A DNA stretch of 64,000 bases, from positions 1,674,001 to 1,738,000 of the forward strand of contig NZ_JBFMVT010000002.1 in NCBI RefSeq assembly GCF_040786275.1, in the 5' to 3' direction. The DNA is from Buttiauxella gaviniae. GTDB taxonomy: Bacteria; Pseudomonadota; Gammaproteobacteria; Enterobacterales; Enterobacteriaceae. The stretch's first letter is position 1. The number at the start of each line of letters is the position of its first letter. The translations under genes and the position numbers were made by a program. The notes beneath the pieces are model-generated. The model had not been told where the DNA came from, ran no database searches, and saw only the letters and a program-made list of their open reading frames with translations. Shown piece by piece: positions 28,149 through 36,550 of the stretch.

Positions 28149-28912
28149 TGAGTAATTTACTCGGCCCACGTGACGATAAAGGCATGCCCGTGCCAATGAC
28201 GGTGGATGAATCCATCGCCGCCATGAAAACGTCGCTGCTGAAAAAAATTAAACGCTCTGCATATGTTTATCGCGTTGACTGCGGAGGCTGTAACGGCTGC
28301 GAAATTGAAATTTTCGCCACCCTTTCGCCACTTTTCGATGCAGAACGCTTCGGGATTAAAGTGGTTCCATCGCCACGCCATGCGGATATTTTACTGTTCA
28401 CGGGCGCAGTGACGCGAGCCATGCGCTCCCCTGCGCTGCGTGCCTGGGAATCCGCGCCGGACCCTAAAATCTGCATCTCTTACGGCGCGTGCGGTAACAG
28501 CGGCGGCATCTTCCACGACCTGTATTGCGTCTGGGGCGGCACCGACAAAATCGTTCCTGTCGATGTCTATATTCCTGGCTGCCCGCCAACGCCTGCGGCA
28601 ACGCTGTACGGTTTTGCCATGGCGCTGGGGCTGCTGGAGCAAAAAATCCACGCCCGCGAAGCCAGTGAATTGGACGCGCAACCGGCGCAAATTCTGCATC
28701 CGGATATGGTTCAACCGCTGCGTGTGCGAATCGATCGCGAAGCGCGTCGTCTGGCAGGCTACCGCTATGGCCGTCAAATTGCTGACAGCTATATGGAAAA
28801 CCTCACCGCCGGTGGCGGCAGCGTTCAGCAGTGGCTGGCCCACGAGAACGATCCACGTCTGACGGAAATTGTCGGCAACCTTGAAGCACTGGTGAAGCAG
28901 GAGCGCGTGTAA
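28148..28912 (+). CDS. hycG: Hydrogenase-3 small subunit HycG
   Basis: The NuoB-like small subunit holding the [4Fe-4S] cluster next to the NiFe site of HycE. It has 254 residues (255 in E. coli). Cluster ligands are in [11 protein letters not shown] (Cys45, Cys48, Cys51), [11 protein letters not shown] and [10 protein letters not shown]. The start overlaps the hycF stop by one base and the end overlaps the hycHI start by one base, so translation is coupled across all three genes. Confidence 0.97.
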   Translation: MSNLLGPRDDKGMPVPMTVDESIAAMKTSLLKKIKRSAYVYRVDCGGCNGCEIEIFATLSPLFDAERFGIKVVPSPRHADILLFTGAVTRAMRSPALRAWESAPDPKICISYGACGNSGGIFHDLYCVWGGTDKIVPVDVYIPGCPPTPAATLYGFAMALGLLEQKIHAREASELDAQPAQILHPDMVQPLRVRIDREARRLAGYRYGRQIADSYMENLTAGGGSVQQWLAHENDPRLTEIVGNLEALVKQERV

Positions 28913-29913
28913 TGAGCGAGTCGGTGGTGTTTTGCCAGCTTAGCCGTAAGTTTGTCGATGAAAACGACAACACACCGAGTGATGCACAGCAGGTGGTCTA
29001 TTACAGCCTGGCAATCGGCCATCATCTCGGCGTTATCGACTGCCTGAAAGAGAACCTGGTTTGTTCCTTTGAGCCTTACAAAGCGTGGATTGCCACGCTT
29101 GAAGAAGGCAGCGAAGCGCGACGCAAAATGGAAGGGGTGCCGCGTTACGGTGAAATTGTTATCGATCAAAGCCATGTAGTTTTGCTGGCAAAAGCGTTTG
29201 ATGCCGCAAAACCAACGCAAACCGAGCAGCAGCAAAAGTGGAGTCAGGAATTGCTCGACATGCTGCAAGCGATTCAACAAGAACCCGCCATCTATTTGAT
29301 GGTGCGCAGGCGCTATGACCTCGACCAAAATAATTCGAGTTGCAGTCAGGCGGCAACTGAGCAAGTCCCCGAGAGCATAGATAACTCTGCGACCGGGGCG
29401 AGCGAAAGCAGCCAACGCGACTGCGGCTCGAAGAATGAAGGTCGTAACGTTTTACTTTGTGTCGGCAACAGCATGATGGGCGACGATGGCGCAGGCCCAT
29501 TGCTGGCCGAAAAGTGCCTGGCCGCCCCACAAGGCGACTGGGTGGTTATCGACGGCGGCACCGCACCTGAAAATGACGTGGTGGCCATTCGTGAATTGCG
29601 CCCGGAACGTTTGCTGCTGGTCGATGCTACGGACATGGGTCTTAACCCCGGCGAAATCCGCATTATTGACCCGGATGACATCGCCGAAATGTTTATGATG
29701 ACCACCCACAATATGCCGCTTAACTATCTGATCGATCAGTTGAAGGATGATATTGGCGAAGTGATTTTCCTCGGCATTCAGCCTGATATCGTCGGGTTTT
29801 ACTACCCAATGACCGATGCCGTGAAAGCGGCGGTTGAGACGGTGTATCAGCGTCTGGCTGGCTGGGAAGGCAACGGCGGTTTTGCGGAGCTGGAAGCGCC
29901 TGAGTTTGAGTGA
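28912..29913 (+). CDS. hycH-hycI: HycH-HycI fusion: FHL assembly factor joined to the hydrogenase-3 maturation protease through an ERIC-encoded linker
   Basis: One uninterrupted 333-codon frame replaces the two separate genes of E. coli. Residues 1-136 are HycH ([14 protein letters not shown]...AIYLMVRR), the assembly factor, usual length 136. Residues about 177-333 are HycI, the endopeptidase that trims HycE, with its three metal-site residues at fusion Asp192 (GDDGAGP), Asp238 (LLVDATDMG) and His266 (TTHNMP), equivalent to HycI 16, 62 and 90. Residues 137-176 are a polar, Ser/Asn/Gln-rich linker translated from an ERIC repeat (29320-29446). The probable old hycI ATG (29315-29317) survives out of frame and ends at TAG 29378-29380. 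No in-frame start lies between Met130 and the HycI active-site motif, so HycI should exist only as the fusion. Confidence 0.93.
   Translation: MSESVVFCQLSRKFVDENDNTPSDAQQVVYYSLAIGHHLGVIDCLKENLVCSFEPYKAWIATLEEGSEARRKMEGVPRYGEIVIDQSHVVLLAKAFDAAKPTQTEQQQKWSQELLDMLQAIQQEPAIYLMVRRRYDLDQNNSSCSQAATEQVPESIDNSATGASESSQRDCGSKNEGRNVLLCVGNSMMGDDGAGPLLAEKCLAAPQGDWVVIDGGTAPENDVVAIRELRPERLLLVDATDMGLNPGEIRIIDPDDIAEMFMMTTHNMPLNYLIDQLKDDIGEVIFLGIQPDIVGFYYPMTDAVKAAVETVYQRLAGWEGNGGFAELEAPEFE
29320..29446. repeat. Coding ERIC element inside hycHI
   Basis: About 127 bp aligning with the ERIC at 8625-8751: CCAAAATAATTCGAGTTGCAG at the left, GGGGCGAGCGAAAGCAGCC in the middle, and CTCGAAGAATGAAGGTCG at the right, with inverted termini. 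The centre has diverged from the ERIC consensus and contains no stop codon in the hycHI frame. Confidence 0.88.
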
Positions 29914-29917
29914 TGTT

Positions 29918-29996
29918 CATCGGATGACGCTGCGCTTATCCGACCTACGAATATAAGCATCAGGTAGGTCGGATAAGGCGCCAGCCGCCAGCCGAC
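29918..29996. repeat. Inverted REP pair between hycHI and hydN
   Basis: Units at about 29918-29948 (CGGATGACGCTGCGCTTATC...CTAC) and 29964-29996 (GTAGGTCGGATAAGGCGCCA...CGAC). Confidence 0.83.
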
Positions 29997-30020
29997 CTAA
30001 TTCCCTCCCCCTTTGTCATC

Positions 30021-30060
30021 TGCCCAAATGACATCGTCAAATGTGTCGATGTCACTGTCA
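30021..30060. promoter_or_regulatory. Putative FhlA upstream activating sequence of hydN
   Basis: AAATGACATCGTCAAATG followed by TGTCGATGTCACTGTCA, variants of the TGTCGAAATGaCA motif found at the other FHL promoters. It is 50-90 bp upstream of the -24 element. A one-mismatch IHF-like sequence (TAAGCCCTTGAAT, 30081-30093) lies between. Confidence 0.55.
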
Positions 30061-30109
30061 TCCCGCCCCGGATCAATACCTAAGCCCTTGAATCACGCTA
30101 CTTTGAAAG

Positions 30110-30126
30110 TTGGCACACTTTATGTA
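30110..30126 (+). promoter_or_regulatory. Sigma-54-type promoter of hydN-fdhF (imperfect -12)
   Basis: TTGGCACACTTTATGTA: the -24 half is consensus (GG at 30112-30113), but at N10 spacing the -12 dinucleotide is GT instead of GC. About 50 bp before the hydN ATG. Confidence 0.6.
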
Positions 30127-30172
30127 TGTCTATGGTCGACGTATAAATAAAACACTCTTTCAGGAGTTCATG

Positions 30173-30718
30173 ATGAACCGCTTCATCATTGCTGATTCCA
30201 GCAAATGTATTGGCTGTCGCACTTGCGAAGTGGCCTGTGTCGTGTCCCACCAGGAAGCGCAGGATTGTGCGGCATTAACCCCACAGACCTTTCTTCCGCG
30301 TATTCATGTGATTAAAGGCGTCAATGTTTCCACCGCGACGATGTGCCGCCAGTGCGAAGACGCACCTTGCGCCAACGTCTGCCCGAACGGGGCGATTAGC
30401 CGCGAGCATGGTTTTGTGAACGTGATGCAAGAACGTTGCATCGGCTGCAAAACCTGCGTGGTTGCCTGCCCGTATGGCGCAATGGAAGTGGTTGTTCGTC
30501 CGGTTGTTCGCAACAGCGGCGCGGGTCTTAATGTGATTGCAGAAAAAGCAGAAGCCAATAAATGCGACCTCTGCCACACCCGCGCAGAAGGCCCTGCCTG
30601 CATGGAAGCCTGCCCAACCAACGCCATTATCTGCGTTGATCGCAATAAACTTGAGCAAATGAGTGCCGAAAAACGCCGCCGCGCGGCGTTCGATGCCACT
30701 TCATCCCTGATTTTCTAA
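30173..30718 (+). CDS. hydN: Electron-transport protein HydN
   Basis: A 181-residue four-cluster ferredoxin-like protein (175 in E. coli), close to HycB, that supports formate dehydrogenase-H activity. Cluster motifs are CIGCRTCEVAC (Cys12 onward), CRQCEDAPCANVCP, CIGCKTCVVACP and CDLC...CMEACP. The start is the second of two adjacent ATGs (30173), giving MNRFIIADS as in HycB; CAGGAG lies 6 nt upstream. It is followed after 37 bp by fdhF, an arrangement absent from K-12, where hydN pairs directly with hypF and fdhF is elsewhere. Confidence 0.95.
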   Translation: MNRFIIADSSKCIGCRTCEVACVVSHQEAQDCAALTPQTFLPRIHVIKGVNVSTATMCRQCEDAPCANVCPNGAISREHGFVNVMQERCIGCKTCVVACPYGAMEVVVRPVVRNSGAGLNVIAEKAEANKCDLCHTRAEGPACMEACPTNAIICVDRNKLEQMSAEKRRRAAFDATSSLIF

Positions 30719-30755
30719 TTTAACTGCATTTCAACTTTTAACAGGTCTGTTACTG

Positions 30756-32906
30756 ATGAAAAAAATTACCAGCGTCTGCCCTTACTGTGGCGCAGGCTGC
30801 AAACTGAAATTGGTTGTTGAGAAGAACAAAATTATCCGCGCCGAAGCGGCTGATGGCGTGACAAACCAGAACGAACTCTGCCTGAAAGGTTATTACGGCT
30901 GGGATTTCCTCAACGATACCAAGCTGCTCACACCGCGTCTGACGCAGCCGATGATTCGTTACGAAAAAGGCGGCAAACTCCAGCCGGTAAGCTGGGAGGA
31001 AGCGATCAGCTATACCGCCAAACGCCTGAAAGCGATTAAAGAGCAGCACGGCCCGCGTTCAATTATGACCACGGGTTCGTCACGCGGAACCGGTAACGAA
31101 ACTAACTATGTGATGCAGAAGTTTGCACGCGGCGTTCTGAACACCAACAACGTTGACTGCTGCGCGCGCGTTTGCCACGGGCCATCGGTTGCCGGTTTGC
31201 AGGTGACCCTGGGTAATGGCGCGATGAGTAACTCCATCGGCGATATAGAAAACTCAAAATGCCTGTTGGTGTTTGGCTATAACTGCGCCGATTCGCACCC
31301 GATCGTGGCGCGTCGTGTGATTAAAGCCAAAGAAAATGGCGCGAAAATCATTGTTTGCGATCCACGCCGCATCGAAACCGCTCGCATTGCCGACCAGCAT
31401 CTGCAACTGAAAAACGGCTGCAATATGGCGCTGGTTAACGCCTTCGGTTATGTGCTGCTCGAAGAGAATCTTTACGATAAAGAGTACGTTGCGAAATTCA
31501 CTGAAGGGCTGGACGCTTACCGCGAAGTCGTCAAAGGCTATGCGCCGGAAGATGTTGAACATCTGACCGGCGTCCCGGCACAACAGGTTCGCCAGGCGAT
31601 GCGCACCTTTGCCGCAGCCCCTTCCGCCACCATTATGTGGGGCATGGGTGTCACACAATTTGGTCAGGCGGTGGATGTCGTCAAAGGGCTTTCAAGCCTT
31701 GCGTTGTTGACCGGAAACCTGGGCCGTGAACACGTCGGCGTTGGCCCGGTGCGTGGGCAGAACAACGTACAGGGCGCGTGTGATATGGGCGTACTGCCAA
31801 ACCAGTTCCCTGGCTATCAAGATGTGGTAGACCCGGAAGTGCGCGCGAAATTCGCCAAAGCCTGGGGCATTAACGTCGATGATATGGACGATAAAGTGGG
31901 CGTGCGTATTACCGAAGTCCCGCATATGGCTATCCACGGCGAGATGAAAGCCTACTACATCATGGGCGAAGATCCGTTGCAGACCGAAGCTGACCTGGGC
32001 CTGGTGCGCAAAGGTTTCGAGGCGCTCGATTTTGTGGTGGTGCAAGACATCTTCATGACCAAAACCGCTGAAGTGGCCGATGTGATTTTACCTGCCACCT
32101 CCTGGGGCGAACACGGCGGCGTGTTTACCTGCGCTGACCGCGGTTTCCAGCGCTTTGAAAAAGCCATCGAACCGAAATACAACGTCAAACGTGACTGGGA
32201 AATTATCAGCCTGATCGCCACCGAGATGGGCTACCCAATGCACTACGACAACAACCAGCAAATCTGGGACGAACTGCGCGAGCTTTGCCCGCTGTTCTAC
32301 GGCGTGACCTACGAGAAAATGGGCGATATGGGCCATGTGCAGTGGCCGTGCCCGACGCTTGATCACCCCGGTACACCTTATCTCTACAAAGACAGTAAGT
32401 TCGATACGCCAACCGGCAAAGGTCAGTTGTTTGCCGCGCAGTGGCGTGCACCTGCTGAAACACCGGATGCCGAATATCCGCTGGTGCTGTGCACCGTGCG
32501 CGAAGTGGGCCACTACTCTTGCCGCTCAATGACCGGCAACTGTGCGGCGCTGCAAACTCTGGCAGATGAACCGGGTTTTGTGCAGATGAACCCGGCAGAT
32601 GCGGAACAGCTCGGCATTAAAGATAAGCAGCTGGTGTGGGTCAGTTCACGTCGCGGCAAAGTGATCAGCCGTGCAGAAGTGAACGAGCGCATCAACCTGG
32701 GTTCGGTGTACATGACGTATCAATGGTGGATTGGGGCGTGTAACGAGCTGACACAAGACAACCTCGACCCGATTTCCAAAACGCCGGAAACCAAATATTG
32801 CGCGGTTAATGTGAGCGGTATTGCCGACCAGGCGTGGGCGGAAAATTATGCGCAGACGACTTATAGCGATATGAAGGCGAGATTGCGTGAGGCGGTAGAA
32901 GTTTAA
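30756..32906 (+). CDS. fdhF: Formate dehydrogenase-H FdhF, cysteine (non-seleno) form
   Basis: A molybdopterin formate dehydrogenase of the FHL complex, oxidising formate to CO2. It has 716 residues (715 in E. coli). The [4Fe-4S] ligands are Cys8, Cys11, Cys15 (VCPYCGAGC) and Cys42 (ELCLKG), with Lys44 following. The molybdenum ligand position 140 is Cys, codon TGC at 31173-31175, in CCARVCHGPSVAG; E. coli has the UGA-encoded selenocysteine here. His141 is conserved. No UGA readthrough is needed: the frame is open throughout. It lies between hydN and hypF and is probably transcribed with hydN. Cys forms are generally slower than Sec forms. Confidence 0.97.
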   Translation: MKKITSVCPYCGAGCKLKLVVEKNKIIRAEAADGVTNQNELCLKGYYGWDFLNDTKLLTPRLTQPMIRYEKGGKLQPVSWEEAISYTAKRLKAIKEQHGPRSIMTTGSSRGTGNETNYVMQKFARGVLNTNNVDCCARVCHGPSVAGLQVTLGNGAMSNSIGDIENSKCLLVFGYNCADSHPIVARRVIKAKENGAKIIVCDPRRIETARIADQHLQLKNGCNMALVNAFGYVLLEENLYDKEYVAKFTEGLDAYREVVKGYAPEDVEHLTGVPAQQVRQAMRTFAAAPSATIMWGMGVTQFGQAVDVVKGLSSLALLTGNLGREHVGVGPVRGQNNVQGACDMGVLPNQFPGYQDVVDPEVRAKFAKAWGINVDDMDDKVGVRITEVPHMAIHGEMKAYYIMGEDPLQTEADLGLVRKGFEALDFVVVQDIFMTKTAEVADVILPATSWGEHGGVFTCADRGFQRFEKAIEPKYNVKRDWEIISLIATEMGYPMHYDNNQQIWDELRELCPLFYGVTYEKMGDMGHVQWPCPTLDHPGTPYLYKDSKFDTPTGKGQLFAAQWRAPAETPDAEYPLVLCTVREVGHYSCRSMTGNCAALQTLADEPGFVQMNPADAEQLGIKDKQLVWVSSRRGKVISRAEVNERINLGSVYMTYQWWIGACNELTQDNLDPISKTPETKYCAVNVSGIADQAWAENYAQTTYSDMKARLREAVEV

Positions 32907-32910
32907 AACC

Positions 32911-33032
32911 AGACCCCCTCCCAGCCTCCCCCTTGCCAGGGGGAGGAGCTAAAGACGGTAAGCCCCCTCACTTGCCAGGGGGAGGAGTTAATTGCTCCCT
33001 CCCCTGGCAAGGGGAGGGTTGGGGTGGGGTCA
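32911..33032. repeat. GC-rich palindromic repeat, expanded copy (copy C)
   Basis: Three hairpin modules in series: CTCCCAGCCTCCCCC...GGGGGAGGAGC, CCCCTCACTTGCCAGGGGGAGG, and CTCCCTCCCCTGGCAAGGGGAGG, then TTGGGGTGGGGTCA. It fills the fdhF-hypF gap. Confidence 0.85.
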
Positions 33033-33062
33033 ACGTGTTCCACACTTAATGCAGGATAAATT

Positions 33063-35300
33063 GTGAAATTTAACGGCGTGATACTGCGCATTCGCGGCAA
33101 AGTTCAGGGCGTAGGCTTCCGGCCTTTCGTCTGGCAACTGGCACAACAACTCAACCTTACCGGCGACGTATGCAACGACGGCGCGGGGGTGGTGGTGCGC
33201 CTGACTTCAAATGCCGATGCGTTTATCCGCCTGCTTCACGCGAACTGCCCGCCGTTGGCACGCATAGACAGCATTGAACACGCAACAATCCTCTGGGATA
33301 CACTCCCTCAAGATTTCTCCATTCGCCATAGCGCCAGCAGCACGATGGACACGCAAATCGTCCCCGACGCCGCAACCTGCCCGGACTGCCTGCGTGAATT
33401 GAACGATCCTGACGATCGCCGCTATCGCTATCCGTTTATCAATTGCACCCACTGCGGCCCACGCTTCACGATCATCAATGCGATGCCGTATGACCGGCCA
33501 AACACGGTGATGTCGGCCTTTCCGCTCTGCCCGGCCTGTGAAAAAGAGTATCGCAACCCGATGGACCGGCGTTTTCACGCACAGCCTGTCGCTTGCCCGG
33601 AATGCGGGCCGCAAATTACCTGGCAATGTGGCGAGCAGATTCTTGAGCGTGAAGAGGCTTTGCAGGCGGCGGTCGCTGCGTTAAAAGCTGGAAAAACCGT
33701 CGCAATAAAAGGGCTGGGCGGGTTCCATCTGGCGGTGGATGCACGTAACGATGCCGCTGTTTCCCGTTTACGTGAACGCAAGCATCGCCCGACCAAACCG
33801 CTGGCGGTAATGCTGCCAGACTCAAACGCTTTACCTGAAGATGTAACGGCACAACTCCACACGCCAGCGGCACCGATTGTGCTTATGGCTAAGTCAGCTT
33901 TGACGGAATTAAGTCCGTTTATTGCGCCTGGTTTGAACGAAGTCGGCGTGATGCTTCCCGCCAACCCATTACAGCATCTTTTAATGCAGGATTTTGGTGG
34001 GCCGTTGGTCATGACCTCCGGAAATTTAAATGGCAAACCGCCTGCGATCGCCAATCAACAAGCGCTCGATGAACTGGCCGGCATTGCCGACGGGTGGCTG
34101 CTGCATAACCGCGATATTATTCAGCGCATGGATGACTCGGTGGTACGCGCCAGTGGCGAAGTGCTACGCCGCGCCAGAGGATTTGTACCTGATGCCCTGC
34201 CCCTGCCTCCGGGTTTTGATGCGCTACCGCCGATTTTCGCCGTGGGTGCCGACCTGAAAAATACCTTCTGTTTGCTACGCGGAAACCAGGCTGTCCTCAG
34301 CCAGCATCTGGGGGATCTCGCTGAAGAGGGCGTTGAAGAGCAGTGGCAAAAAGCACGAGCGCTGATGTGCGAAGCCTACGATTTTAAACCGCAGTTAGTT
34401 GCGGTGGATGCACACCCCGGTTACCACAGTACGCGCCTCGGGCGCGAAATGAATTTCCCCGTGAGTGAAGTTTTGCACCACCACGCCCATGCGGTGGCAT
34501 GCCTTGCTGAACACGGCTGGCCGCTTGACGGCGGCGATGTGATTGCGCTGACGCTGGATGGCATCGGCTATGGCGAGAACGACCAGCTTTGGGGCGGCGA
34601 ATGCCTGCGGGTGAACTATCGGGATTGCGAACATCTCGGCGGTTTACCTGCGGTGGCGCTACCGGGTGGCGATCTCGCCGCTCGCCAGCCATGGCGTAAT
34701 TTGCTTGCCCATTGCGAGGCGTTTGTTCCTGCCTGGCAACAGCATCCTGAAACTGCGGTAGTGCAGACACAAAACTGGCAACTGCTGGCGACGGCTATTG
34801 CGCGTGGAATTAACGCCCCCATTGCCTCCTCCGCAGGCCGTTTATTTGATGCCGCCGCAGCAGCGCTAGGCTGCATCCCGCTGCAACAAAGCTATGAAGG
34901 GGAAGCGGCCTGTTGTTTTGAAGCGCTGGCGTCACAAAGTGGCGAGCGCTCACACCCTGTCTCGCTACCGGTCATCGCAGGCAAACTGGATTTAGCCACG
35001 TTCTGGCAGCAATGGTTAAACTGGCATGAAAGCGCCCCTGCCCGCGCCTGGGCATTTCATGATGCGCTGGCTAAGGGCTTCGCCGATTTGGCCCGGATAT
35101 ATGCGCGTAAGTTTGCGCTTAATACCATCGTGTTCAGCGGTGGCGTATTGCATAACCAACTGATGCGCGAGCGATTCTCGCATCACCTCGCAGATTTCAC
35201 TCTGCTCTTCCCGACACGGTTACCTGCCGGTGACGGTGCCCTTGCATTGGGCCAGGCTCTTGTTGCCGCCGCCCGCTCCACCCTTCCTTCACAAGGATAA
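33063..35300 (+). CDS. hypF: Carbamoyltransferase HypF
   Basis: Makes the carbamoyl group for the cyanide ligands of NiFe hydrogenases from carbamoyl phosphate and loads it on HypE. It has 745 residues (750 in E. coli), from a GTG at 33063 ([22 protein letters not shown]). Domain order: acylphosphatase domain (about 1-90, [14 protein letters not shown]), zinc fingers with paired cysteines ([31 protein letters not shown]), a YrdC-like domain ([26 protein letters not shown]), and a Kae1-like domain with HHHAHAVA and the C-terminal [12 protein letters not shown]. It is coupled to the nickel permease gene one base downstream of its stop. Confidence 0.97.
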   Translation: MKFNGVILRIRGKVQGVGFRPFVWQLAQQLNLTGDVCNDGAGVVVRLTSNADAFIRLLHANCPPLARIDSIEHATILWDTLPQDFSIRHSASSTMDTQIVPDAATCPDCLRELNDPDDRRYRYPFINCTHCGPRFTIINAMPYDRPNTVMSAFPLCPACEKEYRNPMDRRFHAQPVACPECGPQITWQCGEQILEREEALQAAVAALKAGKTVAIKGLGGFHLAVDARNDAAVSRLRERKHRPTKPLAVMLPDSNALPEDVTAQLHTPAAPIVLMAKSALTELSPFIAPGLNEVGVMLPANPLQHLLMQDFGGPLVMTSGNLNGKPPAIANQQALDELAGIADGWLLHNRDIIQRMDDSVVRASGEVLRRARGFVPDALPLPPGFDALPPIFAVGADLKNTFCLLRGNQAVLSQHLGDLAEEGVEEQWQKARALMCEAYDFKPQLVAVDAHPGYHSTRLGREMNFPVSEVLHHHAHAVACLAEHGWPLDGGDVIALTLDGIGYGENDQLWGGECLRVNYRDCEHLGGLPAVALPGGDLAARQPWRNLLAHCEAFVPAWQQHPETAVVQTQNWQLLATAIARGINAPIASSAGRLFDAAAAALGCIPLQQSYEGEAACCFEALASQSGERSHPVSLPVIAGKLDLATFWQQWLNWHESAPARAWAFHDALAKGFADLARIYARKFALNTIVFSGGVLHNQLMRERFSHHLADFTLLFPTRLPAGDGALALGQALVAAARSTLPSQG

Positions 35301-35301
35301 A

Positions 35302-36330
35302 ATGATGTTATTGCGTGTTCTTCGTGACAATCCACGCGCCGCTGTGTTGCTAGCGGCTTTAGTCGCAGCCAATCTTGCCGCGTGGGCATGGGCGCTGGTT
35401 TCATTTCACCACAGCACCGCGCTGATGGCGGCGAGTCTGCTGGCCTGGTGTTACGGCCTGCGCCACGCGGTGGATGCCGACCACATTGCAGCGATTGATA
35501 ACGTGACGCGCAAAATGATGCAGCAGGGGAAACGCCCGTTTGGAATTGGCGCGTGGTTCTCCCTCGGCCATTCCAGCATTGTGGTGCTGGCTTCGGTGGC
35601 AATCGCTGCGACAGCCGCCGCTTTTCAAAGTGATATGGATTGGTTCCATGACGTTGGCGGCGTAATCGGCACCGCCGTTTCAGCCTGTTTCCTGCTGGCC
35701 ATGGCGCTGGTTAACCTGATTATTTTACGTGGCGTATGGCGCAACTTCCGCCAGCTAAAACGCGGCGAATCGCTTTCTGCCGAGGCGACCGATTTCAACG
35801 GCGGCGGCGTGATGAGCTGGTTATTCCGCTCCACATTTCGGCTTATCGGCAAAAGCTGGCATATGTATTTGGTCGGTTTTTTATTTGGTTTAGGTTTTGA
35901 TACCGCAACAGAAATTGGCGTGTTGGGCATTTCTGCCGCCAGCGCATCCAGTGGAATGTCGATTTGGTCGATTCTGGTGTTCCCGGCGCTGTTTGCCAGC
36001 GGCATGGCGCTGATTGACACCCTCGACAACGTGATTATGGTTGGCGCGTACGGTTGGGCGTTCAGCAAGCCACAGCGCAAACTCTATTACAACATGACGA
36101 TTACCGGCACATCCGTTGTGGTGGCGTTGTTTATTGGCGGAATGGAAGCGTTAGGTTTGCTGGCGGATAAATTCGACTTGCATAGCGGCCTGTGGAAATG
36201 GGTCGATGCGCTCAATGAAAATCTGGGCAACGCGGGCTTTATCGTGGTTGGGCTGTTTATCGCCTGCTGGGGTATTTCGATGCTGAACTATCGCCTGAAA
36301 GGTTATGACACCTTACCCGTTATTCACTGA
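35302..36330 (+). CDS. NiCoT-family nickel/cobalt permease (HoxN/NixA type)
   Basis: An inner-membrane high-affinity Ni2+ (or Co2+) transporter with about 8 TM segments. It has 342 residues from the ATG at 35302; the ATG at 35305 is equally possible, and the earlier frame lies inside hypF. The NiCoT signature LRHAVDADHIAAIDN is in TM2, with LGFDTATEIG and ALIDTLDNVIM later, all diagnostic. It lies just after hypF, so the obvious role is to supply nickel for hydrogenase-3. In K-12 nickel enters by NikABCDE and this gene is absent from the hyc region. Confidence 0.93.
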   Translation: MMLLRVLRDNPRAAVLLAALVAANLAAWAWALVSFHHSTALMAASLLAWCYGLRHAVDADHIAAIDNVTRKMMQQGKRPFGIGAWFSLGHSSIVVLASVAIAATAAAFQSDMDWFHDVGGVIGTAVSACFLLAMALVNLIILRGVWRNFRQLKRGESLSAEATDFNGGGVMSWLFRSTFRLIGKSWHMYLVGFLFGLGFDTATEIGVLGISAASASSGMSIWSILVFPALFASGMALIDTLDNVIMVGAYGWAFSKPQRKLYYNMTITGTSVVVALFIGGMEALGLLADKFDLHSGLWKWVDALNENLGNAGFIVVGLFIACWGISMLNYRLKGYDTLPVIH

Positions 36331-36335
36331 TCGAG

Positions 36336-36356
36336 GGGCAAGATATATTCTTGCCC
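36336..36356 (+). terminator. Hairpin after the nickel permease gene
   Basis: A 7-bp stem GGGCAAG / CTTGCCC with a 7-nt AT loop, 5 bp past the stop; the following T-tract is poor (CAAAACCTCTT). A possible end of the FHL transcript. The 220-bp region to the next gene is AT-rich with no further gene. Confidence 0.5.
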
Positions 36357-36550
36357 AAAACCTCTTAATATATACCAATTATTAAAATTGGATTTTATTA
36401 GCCCTTAAATATCACCACACCCCACTCCCGCACAAACATAATAGATTGCTCACTCTCTCAATATTGATTAGATTGTGCAGCCGGAATTTCGGCTTCGATT
36501 CGTCTTATTTAAATTAATCATTTATATTATATATAATATTGAGGGCATAC

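Noticed and set aside
29281-29446. Possibility that the hycHI fusion is a sequencing error
   Set aside because: The linker is a full-length repeat element, not a one-base change, and the frame stays open through 40 codons before HycI resumes. An indel error remains possible in principle.
31140-31230. Selenocysteine UGA readthrough in fdhF
   Set aside because: The codon is TGC; there is no in-frame TGA in the gene.
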